From positions 12,396,428 through 12,460,427 of the forward strand of contig OZ023194.1 in NCBI GenBank assembly GCA_963995505.1: 64,000 bases of DNA. Reading direction: 5' to 3'. The stretch comes from Hypericum androsaemum. Lineage: Eukaryota > Streptophyta > Magnoliopsida > Malpighiales > Hypericaceae. This document shows, piece by piece, positions 32,378-43,794 of this stretch. Numbering within the stretch: position 1 is the first letter of the stretch; every line of letters starts with the position of its first letter. Below the pieces are notes generated by a model. That model was not told where the DNA came from. It searched no databases and saw only the letters and a list, made by a program, of their open reading frames with translations. The translations under genes were made by a program, and so were the position numbers.

Positions 32378-35300
32378 TCATGATTTCTGGTTGCTAGAGC
32401 TTTTCTTCTTCAGAAGGCTTCCGAACTTCCGCAGCAAAGGCTTCTTCTTCTTCGGGTGCTGCTGCTGCTTCGAGGGCGAAGTGCTGCTGTCGTCGATGTT
32501 TTCTGATGAAGACAAGCCGTTTGTCTGATCGTAGCTTTCTCCACCCTCCGCCTTACGATCCACTTCCTCCTCGAAGGATTCCTCTTGTTCTGTTTCTCCT
32601 CCTGGCGAATATTCCTTCTTCTCAATTTTGCAGCTCTCCCACATTTTGAATTCTACATCCAAGGAGTCATTTTCTTGTTCTTTGTGATGCTCTTTGTCAG
32701 GTTTTCCGTTAAGGATTTCAATGTTGACACCATCTCTTTCAGCGGTGTGATTGTCCAGGCCGTTAGACTCTTCGTGGGAGCTGTCTTTCATCGTCTCATC
32801 GTGATGCTGAGGTGGAAGATCCAGTTTAGGCTTCTCATCCTTGACATGTCCATTTTCTTCGGAGAACTCAACAACCTTCGGGAGCAAATCGTAGTCCTTC
32901 TCACTGTCTGTGAGCTCACCATTTTCCTCGGGCTGGTTTTTGGTGGTAGCTTCTTCAAGCAACTTAGACAGCTCTTCAACCTTCTTAAGTGCAGCAGCTT
33001 CCCTGACTCGGATGTCCTCATTTTCTTGGAAAACATTCTGCAGCTCGGTTTCTTTGTCCAAGAGACTTTCCTTTAGCTCCAGGTTTTCAGCTTTCACTAC
33101 CCCGAGTGCTTCTTGCACCGAAACTACTTCCGCTTCAACTTCCTTAAGACTATATTTCAAGTGTGCCTCTTCCTCCCTCATTGTACAAGCTTCTTCCTCG
33201 GTGTGCTTGAGCAGATTTACCAACCTGTCTATATCCTTCTCCAAGGAAGAGTTTTGTTCCTCAGATTTCTTCAAAGAATCAGCCATATCCTGTTCTTTTC
33301 GCTCCCACTCAATTTTTAACTTCTGATGCTCATTCTTAGATTCCTCAATGGAATCCCTTAAAGTATCAGTCTCATGCTTGGCATCATCTAGAATGGATTC
33401 ATACCTCTCATTTGTAGTCTTTAAAACCAATCTCAAGTCTTCTATCTGGTTTTCGTAACTTTCTTGTTCTACCTGATTGGACAAAATCCTTTCTTTCGCT
33501 TCTCTTGCCTCAGCGGACACTTCATGTAAGGCGGATGCTAAACTTTCCATTGCTTTTTTGCTCTTTTCTTCTTCAACCCTGGCATTCTCTAGTTCATTTA
33601 TAAGTTTATTTTTCTCTTCCAGTAGGCTCTGGACACTGGAAGCCGCAAGCTTCTCGTTGTCCAGCGCCTGGACTTTCTCATCCTTCACAGTTTCCAACTC
33701 AGCCTTTAAAGACTCAATCTCATTTGTCATACTAGAAACATCCTCTTTGGCTTTGTTTGCACGGCATTCCGACTCCTCAAGATCCCCTTTCTGCCTTCCA
33801 ATTGTCATTTCCAACAACCCCACTTTCTCTTTGAGAGAAGCAATCTCTGCTTCAGCCTCATGCAACAAATCGTTGCTTTCTTCTAGTTGCGTCATGACTG
33901 ACCCCAAGGATTCAGATGCAGATCTTTCCAACTTACCCGCTTGATCAATCCGCAATTCTAGCTCCTCAACCTTGCTTTGCCACTCTTCCACTAAATTGTG
34001 GGCATAAGATTCAGCCATCTTCGCAGCTTCTACCTCAACGCTGAGCTGTTCAATATATGCCTCCATTTCCACCAACTTATCCTCGAAACATTTTGCCTTG
34101 TGTAGTTCCTGGTTTAGAGAATCAATCTCCTCTCTAAGTTTCAGTACCATCTTATTGCTTTCATCTGCCTCACATTGAACTTTCTCATCAAGCAATGCCT
34201 TAAGCCGAGCTATTTCAGCTGAAAGTACCTCAGCCTTTTCTGCATGAATTTCTGCTATCCTGGTTGCATCATCAGCGTGACTAAGGGCTTGGTTCTTTGC
34301 ATCAGTGATCATAGCCCAATCGTGCTTCAACTTTTGAAGCTCCTCGGTGGCGGAAAGAAGGCAAGACACATCCAGTGCATGCTGGCTTCTCACAGCTTCC
34401 AATTCTTTCTGCCATTCCTCTTCCTTCTTCTGGGATGCCTCAATCCCAGTCTGTTCAAGCTCGATTGCCCGGAATTTTTCGATTTCTGAGTCCTCCTCAG
34501 CTCGCTTTTGAGCCACCAAAGCTTCTTGAAGTTTTCCATTTGCCTTCTCTGCAACTTTCAGCGCTTGTTTTAATTCTTTAACTGCTTGACCTTTATCTTT
34601 CTCAAGTAAGGCTATCTGCTCCTTAGCTTTCTTGAGATCTTCTTGAACAAGACTCAACTGAGCCTGCAACTCCGATCCTTTCACTGCCCGATTTTGAGGT
34701 TTCTAGTTTAAAAATCAAAGTCAACAAAAGGCCGATTGAGAAGAGAGCCGTGTAATAAATCAAAGTAAAGCAGACGAAAGACCAATGACAATAAATTCAA
34801 AGCTCACAAGAAAGATTCATACTCCATTCATTATAGAAAATACATGTGAAAGTTCATCTTCTACATGCTGGACTCCAGAGATATTAACTAAAAGGTTGGG
34901 ATTTGAGCCCATTGAGCCACTATAAACCATAAACGGAGTTACTCGTCCATCACTTGAACCAGATCTACTCAATTCTACATGCTCGAACTATTTCACTCGT
35001 CGTTACGATCAATTCATAAAAAGAACGGTGACATCAAGCCGTCAGCCTTATGGAACCAAACACATTGCACCAAAGATCATTACTCTGACATCAGTCAATC
35101 ACTTACTTCAGGGGGAGTTGCAACTTTGGGGGGAGTTGCGACTTTAGGGGACCGGCGATCAACAGCTGTTTTAGAGTTGACCGTTTGGGGGGACCGATCA
35201 ATTGAAGGGCGGCCACTTGAGAAGGGGGAAGGCGAATTGGCTTCTGATTTAGGCACTCCCCTGCTGAGCTTACTCACTCTGGGAGTTGCTGGTGATGCTT

Positions 35301-36016
35301 TAGTAGGAGTACTCTCCATCAAACCAGTCCTGTCATATTTAAGATAATCATTCATCACACAGCACCAGATCAAAATGAACTACATTGATCAGGAAGTTTA
35401 ATAGCTATTAAGGATCCAATGCCAATATGGTAGCTTTATAACAGCAAAAGTGAAATTACAATTCAAGCCTGGGTTCAGAATTCTCATCTAGAGTTGTACA
35501 CCACCACGAGGTTATTACGAACCAATTCTATATCTTTCTAGAAGTAAAAATTGATTAAGGAACGGATCCAAATATAAAGAACCCCAATGGATAAAGAAGG
35601 TGAACAAAACAAACCCATGTGAGAGTTCATGAAAAAAGTCTGAATTGCTAGGATAAAACAGAGCAACCACTGCCAAAAGTGAGAAAACAAAAAGCAAAAG
35701 AAAGATGGGAAAGGGAAAGGAAATGGTAAAGATGGAAACTTGGACACCAATAAAGGAAAAATCTTGAAAAGAAGAAAAACCCATCTAGCAGCAGATCTAG
35801 AACTCACTACCAACAAAGAAAATTTTCACAAACTAAGCACCACACTTGCTCTTCAAAAAAAGAAGAAGCATACTTGGAAATTTAATGCCCAAGTCAACTG
35901 TTAGTCAGTCTATTAGGGTATTGGGAAGAAACCCACCAGATCTATGGAGAGAGAAACTTACGTGCAGAGCGTAATAGAAGGGAGATTGCTTGTACTTACT
36001 TGGTTTTGGAGGACAT
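32378..36016 (-). CDS. WEB-family coiled-coil protein (At3g02930/At5g16730-like)
   Basis: Exons 36016-36000 (MSSKT plus two bases), 35329-35107 and 34702-32378 join in phase to give 854 residues. The N-terminus is Ser/Pro-rich and basic (NSPSPFSSGRPSIDRSP, with KVATPP repeated twice), followed by a long heptad coiled coil (about 90-660), an acidic linker and a basic C-terminus (KKKKPLLRKFGSLLKKKSS). This layout is that of the WEB/WEMBL family. Founders WEB1 and PMI2 support chloroplast movement under changing light, and some members are annotated as plastid-targeted. The role of this member is inferred only from the family. Intron 2 is about 400 bp and intron 1 about 670 bp. The 5' leader is CT-rich. 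No damage is seen. Confidence 0.9.
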
Positions 36017-36165
36017 GGTTGTAACCCAGAAAAGAAAACAAAGAAAAGAGTGCTCCTTTTTTTAAGTGAAGTGAAGTGAAGTGATATGCTCAAAATGGTA
36101 ACAATTTGAGATGTGGAAGAGGAAGAAGAAGAAAGAAATGCATATGGGTGGTTTGTTTGTTCACA

Positions 36166-36168
<3 letters not shown>

Positions 36169-36199
<31 letters not shown>
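36169..36199. repeat. (GA)n microsatellite in the WEB gene leader
   Basis: About 31 bp of pure GA, followed by GTGTGTG, lies about 150 bp upstream of the WEB start codon. On the gene strand it is a CT tract. A GTGAA repeat (four units) stands nearby at about 36065-36082. Confidence 0.95.
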
Positions 36200-36201
<2 letters not shown>

Positions 36202-36537
36202 GTGTGTTAACAGAGAGACAAAAGAGGAGAGGAAGCCAACAACGAGCAGGGGATGATGAGACTCGACATGATGAGGAAGCCAATACAATACAACAACAAG
36301 GGAAGATAGAGAGAGGATTTGGTTAAAATAAAACCCAAAAAGGAGGGAATGGAAAAGAAAAAATAAAAAATGAAAAATGGGATTTTTGTTAAGCGCGCAC
36401 ACAGACAGGGAGATGGGAAGAAAGAAAGCGAGAGGTCGACTGTCTCCGGAGGTGAGGGAGTGGCCCAAACGCAGTTGTAACTTTCAACCAGCAACTCTCT
36501 TCTCTTTTGCCTTTGCCGTTGCCTCTTACTTATTGGC

Positions 36538-36654
36538 ATGTGAATTAGTCAGATTATTTGATCCTTTGCCTCCCTCACTCTTACTTACTAACGCGTCTCT
36601 TTAGTTTTTAACTACCGTTTGGTATTCGGATCAAATAATCTGACTAATTCACAT
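36538..36654. repeat. 27-bp perfect inverted repeat with 63-bp loop
   Basis: The arm 36538-36564 (ATGTGAATTAGTCAG...) is the exact reverse complement of 36628-36654 (...CTGACTAATTCACAT). The loop is unique sequence. It lies about 520 bp upstream of the WEB-family start codon. It could be a small foldback element or the base of a transcribed hairpin. Confidence 0.95.
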
Positions 36655-36659
36655 TCTAA

Positions 36660-37700
36660 TAGAGTGAAATTTTTAAAAGATCACAAAATTTTTCAACTAA
36701 TATTTAACATTGTTATGTTATTAAATACTCGCAGTCAAAATCTTTTTAAGCTAGAACAATACATTCACTAGTTAATTTAAGGGATTGTTATAGTAAAGTA
36801 GTGTTTGTCAGTCACATGGTCCAATTTTACTAATAGAAAAAAAGTATTTGTTAAGAGTGTTCGATTTAAATACAAAAAAAATCATATGAATTATTTTTAT
36901 TTTTATTTTTTAATTCAGACCATCAAAACGTATTAATGTTAATAAAGTGAAATTTATAAATAATTGATCAATTACTCGTTAAACTTTGGGAATAACAGTA
37001 CATCCCTCTTTTTGTCGAAGGATACTAATGTGTCGATTGACCTGCTAAAACTTCAATGACATTTCATGAACGTGGGAAGTCGGTGCAAGGGAATAATAGA
37101 ACTATCCCATATTACCACTTATTACGACATTAAATGTTTTTCGTGAAAAATAATTTAATTTTCTGTTAAGAAGCATCCCGGAAAACAATGATCATCTTAG
37201 GACACCAAGTTATAAAAAAAATTATTTTAAATGGAATTCAAGTCTCGGTCAATAGGGAGAAATCATTAAGAAAATTATTCCCATTTGTATCCTATTTGTT
37301 AAAATAGTTTTAATTAACAAATTCGAATATCGAATGTATCTTTTTTTCTGGAAGAAAGCATGATGATGTTGGAAGAGAAAGTACCAGAATGCCCTTTGGT
37401 GGTGGAGCAAACCATGTAAAAAATTAAGATAAAACCATGTACTAGTAATTGTCTGTGTTCGTGACCGATGGTTGGTCTCTTTCTTTTTTTGTCAAAGGGA
37501 CTGGGACTTGGTAGCTTTTTTCAGTTGTTTTTCAGGCTTTTCTCTCCTTATCTTATTTGACGACTTAGTCCTTCTCCAGACTTTTTTTAGGTTAAAGCTT
37601 AAACTTATATTAATCATATAAATGGAGTTCATGGAGCACATGAGGATGGTTTTGGTTAATTCCTTCCAAATTTAAGCATAATTTAGTAGACGTTGTTAGG
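36660..37700. other. AT-rich intergenic DNA
   Basis: Stops in all frames. No gene, RNA or clear repeat was recognised. Confidence 0.5.
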
Positions 37701-38344
37701 AAATCCGACACACTATTGTGCAAGCAGTTTTGCTGGATATTCTTTTTCTATCACGATTTTTTCCCATTGAATTTTGTCATTGTAGGGTTTTGTGAGACCA
37801 AGTGATTGCTTCCTTACTATCGGGTATCCAACACCATGTAAATACTCTCTTGATGATCAATACACGATTACCTTTCAAAAAAATCCGACACACCATTAAC
37901 TATTTGTACTAGTTGACTTAGAGGTGATTGTAAAATGATAGTTTGGATTTCAAGAGCTTGTAATTCAACGTTCCAGTTAATGAAGGAAGGTGAATTATTG
38001 ATAAAGTCCACCACATTCTTGTCAATTGTAGTCTCTATGAAGGAGTAATGTTGCGGAGTGTATCTTGCAGCTTCACCAATGATATAAAGTTCGACTTCTG
38101 AGGTCTTAACTAAGAAAGTCTTTACAATCAGCAGACGACTATGATGGTCCCTAATTTTCAATGCAATTCCAGATAGGGAAGAAAACAACAAATTATAACT
38201 ATCACTGCAAGATTGCAAGACTATGATATGAATATTCATTGAGTTAACTAATACAATTGTGAACAGTCGACTAAAGAAATTATATCTCAATCTAATTTCT
38301 TTCACCTTTGAAAAAAACAAATTTCTTAATGTGTATGTGTGCAT
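37600..38344 (-). pseudogene. RNase H-like (RVT_3) LINE remnant
   Basis: The minus strand from about 38190 reads IALKIRDHHSRLLIVKTF, then SEVELYIIGEAARYT, VVDFINNSPSFINWNV and QIVNGVSDF. This is the pattern of the RNase H domain that ends many plant LINE polyproteins (GxIIRDHxGxLL, SxEAEAxA, SDSxxVVxxIN). The acidic catalytic residues are not preserved. The frame is interrupted after VSDF by the insertion at 37718-37880 and resumes on its far side (LTTSTKLCLNLE). It could also come from a host RNase H-like gene. No intact start or reverse transcriptase is present. Confidence 0.55.
37718..37880 (+). mobile_element. 163-bp LINE-tail insertion with ~17-bp TSD
   Basis: The flanks AAATCCGACACACTATT (37701-37717) and AAATCCGACACACCATT (37881-37897) differ at one base. 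The insert ends TACCTTTC followed by an A-run. This is a 5'-truncated retroposon nested in the RNase H-like remnant. Confidence 0.85.
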
Positions 38345-38539
38345 CGCAACTAATTATGAGAGGGATCTATCTCCCTCGAGGAGTATCTCCTGCTAACTCT
38401 CTTTTCCTTTTTCAGGAAACTTGACGAGGAAGACAATTGATATTTCAAGTTAAGATACATTCTAGCATTAAAAACAGGAATTATATTTCCAGTCATTTTA
38501 GATCTTTTGCTAAGTAATAAATCCTGAATTTTGACCAAG

Positions 38540-39890
38540 ATTTTCTGAATTCAAATAATGGAATTTTTAAGTTCAATTTTTCTGGTGAACTTATGTTTAT
38601 TCGAGTATTGTTAAATTACATTTAGGATTTGTGTTTTCTATTCGTAAGTCTTGAATTTAAGATTTCTTTGTCAAAATTTAAGATACTCAACACCTGAAAC
38701 AACTCTGATTTTGAGTGAGATTAATTGTCACCAGACAACATTATAATATTAGCATTACTTTTTTTATTTTAGAAATAAATGAGATATTGAATTACTCCGA
38801 ACTTTCAAATATATCCAGTTTGCACGAGATAAGCAAGCAACAGAATACATCCAACTTACAGTAAGCTAACCATGTTCTACCCAACCTATACACCCATATG
38901 ATCTAGCCCGTATATCAGTGATAATATATGGTTATGATGTGGAACTCATTAAAAAAACCTATATGATATTAGCATTAGTGTTAGCCATCGAAACTTTAGG
39001 CAAAACCAATAACTTGCAACTTCTTATAAATAAGTAACAAATTGACTAGCATTGGAAGCCAAAACTTTACTCTTTATCTTCCTTCTAGGTAGGGAATTGA
39101 GCAGCTAAATTAACAACCCTTAATCATCTGATTTGATGCATGTGGGGCCTAATCGTGAAGTTTTTTTTGATATTTTTTTTTATGAAAGCCTAATCGCGAA
39201 GTTGAAACATGGAAAATGAGAGGCGGCTCTTAAAGAACTGTTGCCAGATAATGGGCTAGTGGCCAATAGGTTAGTTACTAAGTACCATCAGTCTCGTGGC
39301 TTAATTTTGTGACCATAACAGAGACATTATTCCTTAGCTTTTTTTTATACCGCATAACAAAACATAAGCCAAAAATCCAGTTTGATTTTTTAAATAACGA
39401 CAAAGTTCTCACACAAATATTTAACATTGTTATATTTTTAGTAATTTGAACTCAAAATTTCATAGTCTAGATATTTTGAATAGTGACAAAATTCTATTAA
39501 CAAATATTCAATGTATTTATTAATTGAGATTGCTTAAATCTAGTCACATTTTCTACTGTGACAACTAAACTTTGATAGCTGCAGGAGAAACATCCCATTT
39601 CTTCAAACACCAAGAAAGTTCAGTTTTAACAAACAGATGATTGAGATTTGCTGATGGAATTATATATCACAAGGAAAAATTAGTTACAATCTTTCAGCAG
39701 TTTTAAAGCAATCATGATTAAAGCTACCTAAATATGGAAATCATTACATTCTGCTTCGAGACGCCGTAACTTGTGTAGATTCGGTTGCAATTCACATAAA
39801 CCTCTAATTTTGAAAAGAAAAAAAAGCCAAAAATTCATTTTAGTATAATATGATTTATCTTTTTTTAATTAAATATGTCCAATTACTTAG
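38540..39890. other. AT-rich intergenic DNA
   Basis: No gene or repeat is supported between the RNase H-like remnant and the Mutator-like element. Confidence 0.5.
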
Positions 39891-39901
39891 CACAGCCGCA
39901 T

Positions 39902-42900
39902 GAGAAATTTTATAGTGGACCCTTAATACCAAGTCATATAGTGACTTGGTATAGACCCACCAATCCCTATTTGACATGTGTATTGATCACTTATTAGTGA
40001 AATATTTAACTAGGATAAACAAATATGGAAACTAAATCAAGACAATATTTGTAACAGCAAGAGTTAATGACGATATTTGGCATGTGCTTGCTAGAGTTAA
40101 TGTCTTAATAACTAATTGGTGAAACAGTAGCAAATAATATCAAAATAGTAAGAAGGAACAACTTCGAAGGTGGCCATTTTTTTAATAAAATAAAGGAGAG
40201 TATTAAGAATTAATTTTTTAACAACTAATCTACAATTGACGTCAAAATTCACATGTTTCTTCACTATACGATATTCTTTTTAGGACCACGATACGATCTT
40301 TTAATTTTGTCCATTTACTGGTGTGTGTAAATATAAAATTTGTGTATTGTTATATCTTGAATAATAACTAAAATGAATATGTAGAAGAAAAATAAGCCAA
40401 TGAAGCTACCACTAATATTTCAATAGTAGGTGAAATAATTCATTGTTCTCATTAAAAAATTAAAAGCATAAAAAATAATAAACAGGTCCTGATATTGATA
40501 CTACATAAATTAAAATTTTTTTGCTTCGAACAAAGCCAAGAAAGTAATAAAAAAATTGTAGATTCTTATCACCCAAATATCTTGTCAGCGAGATCACTTC
40601 AAATATGTATGTCGACTGTTGTTGAAGTGATAGTTTGATATTCCCTGCGAATAAAATATGATGAGTTAATTAATAATAATAAATAAGTATATTTTAAAGT
40701 TAATTAATAATAATTTCGTACCTGCTCCAACAACTGTGTAAATGTAATATTTGAATTTGGTTGTGGAATCACCTATCAAAGTATTAAATAGTAATGTTAG
40801 TTTTGAGTTATCTAGTTACCTCATCATAAATAGAACAAGACTATAGATATTACCCGATTATTATAAGAATAAACATTTGAACTGTTGCTGATGTTGCTAG
40901 GTATGGTAAAAGGTGTTGGCTGAAAAAAAATGAATTATTTAATATATTTGTTATAGAAAAATAAATACATAATTCGTTTACCTCAAATGCTTGTCCCAAT
41001 GATGATCCGTGTTGTAACGGAAGACATGTAGTAACCGTTTGAGGCTGCATTGATCCTTGTGGTTCAACTAGTACTGTTTTTGTCCCCTTTTTCCTTTTCT
41101 TTTCAATTGAACTCTTAATCCTTGTATTTACCCTTGACTTTCTAGCAACGGGGTCTCGCCCATGTTGCTCATCTTGAACAGGTAAGACCAAACGATTACT
41201 AACATCAATTTCATTCTCGCCATTCTCTGCATTGCGAGTATTCAAGGCTTTCTCGATTGTAACACTTAAAAGATCTAGATGTTGAGACGCGAGCTTTGTC
41301 AAAGATTCATCAGAAGCAGCTGTACTCATCACAGAAAATGATTTTCTCATCAATTCATTGAGAGAAACACACATCGAAGATGACAAACAACTATCTGTCT
41401 TCTTGAAGTACTTAGTAAAATCCAGACCATGTTTCACATTCTTAGTCCATCTCTTCAATACATAATTCGACGGAATGCACGAGAACTGCAAATCCAAATG
41501 AATCACTCGTAAGGCATGTCTACATAAGTACCCTAATGTCTCAAACATATGACAACTGCATGTGATTGAATGATCGACTTCAGTATACTGCACGACATAA
41601 GATTTCCCTTTCTCAACATCTTGCAGTGTAAATACGCGGGTAAAACCATTATCACTATCACTTAGGAGCTTCTCAGATAATGCTTGCAAGAACTCATCCT
41701 GAAAATCATAAAAGATAGTTCTCGTATAAACTTCAGCAGCATGGTTTAGAATTCCACATCCACGAACTCTTACAATGGGTTTTCCACGAGAATCAGTGTC
41801 ATCATTGGCCTCTATATCACGCATCTCAGATGATCTCACTTCATACCTTCTAACAAATTCTCTTAATGGAACAGTTTTACCTGCCATAGAACCAATTACT
41901 CTGTTTGTACTCTCACTTCTCTGAGTTGACCTGATTCGAGCAGAGAATTTGGTAAGACTAAAAATAGGACACCATTGACTTCTTTTTCTGTATAACCTAT
42001 CAAGCCAATCATTGCCTCCATCTGATACTTCCTGAACCCAAGCCATCATATTCTCCCAGAGAGATTCAAACTCATCTATTGATTCACAATTCCATAACAC
42101 CTTATTAAACATTCGCTTGAAATCTGACTTTCCAAGTAAGTGGGGAATATTTTGAGCTGCATTTCTCTCTATATGCCACTGACACAATCTATGATATGTA
42201 TCAGGAAGAACACCTTTTATAGCATTTGCCATTGCACCATCTTGATCTGTAAATATAGTAGTAGGGTGCTTTCCTCCCATTGACTCCACAAATGCATTGA
42301 ACAACCAACGGAATGAAACTTCATTATCAGAACATAGAAAAGCACATCCGAAAAATACATTCTTCCAATGGTTATTGACACCAACAAAAGGTGCACAACT
42401 CATTCCATACTTATTTGTGCAAAAAGTAGTGTCAAAAGTAATAACATCACCGAAACACTCATAATGCAATCTTGATATGGCATCTCTCCAAAAAATATTG
42501 CAAAGTCGACCCTCTTCATCAAGTTGAATAGTGTAGAAAAAATCAACTTCTTCAGCCATTCTAGCTTTGAAATAATTAATGAGTGTCTGTGCATCCCCTG
42601 CACCAATCGTACTGGTCTTGCACTTCTGTAAGTAGTTGTGACAGTCTTGTTCAATAAAGCCGACATTTTCAATCCCACCCGCTTCTTTTGCAAGAAATCT
42701 AAAAGCTTGTTTTGGTTTAATACCCGTGTCAACCAATGAACTAATAAGTCTTTTACCCTCGCTGGTTAAGTTCCTTGCTGAACTTATAAAATGCTTCTGG
42801 TTTTGTTTAACAAATGAATGATTATGCTCATCGTTGAACTCAACAACTTCAAACTCATCCCCTGAAACTTTAAATTTTATACGAGCATTACATCCACATC

Positions 42901-43785
42901 GATATTGCAACCTTTCTCTTTTGATTTCTTCATGAGGTGCACGAGTACTTGAAATTCCTTCGCACGAACAAAGGAATGTACAACGTGTCAATTCATTTGC
43001 CCGATTCCAGCACTTTTTCCCCTTTCTGACACTGAAACCCTTCAGTATGGTGTACGAGTTATGTCTTATAAGCTTTTTCATATGAGCTGAATTTCATCCC
43101 AATATAAAAAGTGAATTCTTTATCAACATTATCAACAATGTTGTTCACATCATCTACAATATTTCAAAAAATAAAAAAATTATACATTATGCGAACAATC
43201 CTGTGATAAAATAAAAGTGAAAAAAATTATACATACCTTCATCTTTATCTTTATGCTCCATCAAAATACTTTGCTTTCAAAAATCAATTTGTCAACTACA
43301 AAGAAACAACGAATTTGTAAGTTATAGAACACTAGATACTAAAAAAATAAAATAAGCAAAAATCAAAGAAAAGAAAAGACAAGATCAAGACATTTTACTT
43401 ACAAGTTGTTCCTCCTTCGTGGCTCCTTCAAGTTGGTGACTTTAGGGTTTCTTCTTGAAAATTTTCGGTAGCTTCCAACAAGATAATTCCGAAGATTTAT
43501 TATTTTCAAAGTCGGCAGCCTTCGAAGTTGTTCCTTCTTATCGTTTTGATATTATTTGCTACTGTTACGCCAATTGGTTATTAAGAAAGCTGTTATTAAA
43601 TTGGACTTCCCAATTAGATAATTTAGTTTAGGAAATGATTTCTTTAAGCATAAATCAAAATATTATCTTGATTTAGTTTCCATATTTGTTTATCCTAGTC
43701 AAATATTTCACTAATAAGTGATCAATACACATGTCAAATAGGGATTGATAGGACTTGGTATTAAGGGTCCACCATAAAATTTCTC
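39902..43785. mobile_element. Mutator-like element (MULE) with FAR1-type transposase
   Basis: The left arm 39902-40175 and right arm 43514-43785 are long imperfect inverted repeats. Both begin GAGAAATTTTAT(A/G)GTGGACC and share blocks such as TTTGACATGTGTATTGATCA and AGAAGGAACAACTTCGAAGG. The flanking 9-mers CAGCCGCAT (39893-39901) and CAGGCACAT (43786-43794) match at 7 of 9 positions, the target-duplication size of Mutator elements. The only gene inside is the FAR1/MULE transposase. The element looks structurally complete at 3.9 kb. Confidence 0.9.
40594..43261 (-). CDS. FAR1-related / MULE transposase
   Basis: The main exon 43086-40982 reads from MKKLIRHNSYTILKG. Small exons 40919-40854 (PTPFTIPSN), 40772-40722 (VIPQPNSNITFTQLLEQ) and 40644-40594 follow in phase, and a short first exon 43261-43237 (MEHKDKDE) can join in frame. 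The total is about 765 residues. Domains: FAR1 Cys/His DNA-binding region at about 15-100 (CSCEG, CGCNARIKF, EFNDEHNHSF); MULE transposase at about 205-300 (DVITFDTTFCTNKYG, TTIFTDQDGAMANAI, YHRLCQWHIERN), with DTT and TDQD giving catalytic Asp residues; SWIM zinc finger CSCHMFETLGYLCRHAL at about 525. It lies within intact TIRs, so it is most simply the element's own transposase. The family motif FSSYEKAYK is present at 43099-43073 but in another frame, which suggests a small N-terminal frameshift. Confidence 0.85.
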
Positions 43786-43794
43786 CAGGCACAT

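Noticed and set aside
32585..33944. Several long plus-strand open frames
   Set aside because: All are antisense shadows of the large coiled-coil exon of the WEB-family gene.
35515..36539. Hydrophobic minus-strand open frames of 89-187 codons
   Set aside because: They lie in intron 1 and the CT-rich leader of the WEB gene. Leu/Ser/Phe-rich translation of pyrimidine tracts explains them.
40594..43261. Annotation as a host FAR1-related light-signalling gene
   Set aside because: The gene lies between matching long TIRs with a 9-bp TSD, so it is most simply the transposase of that element.
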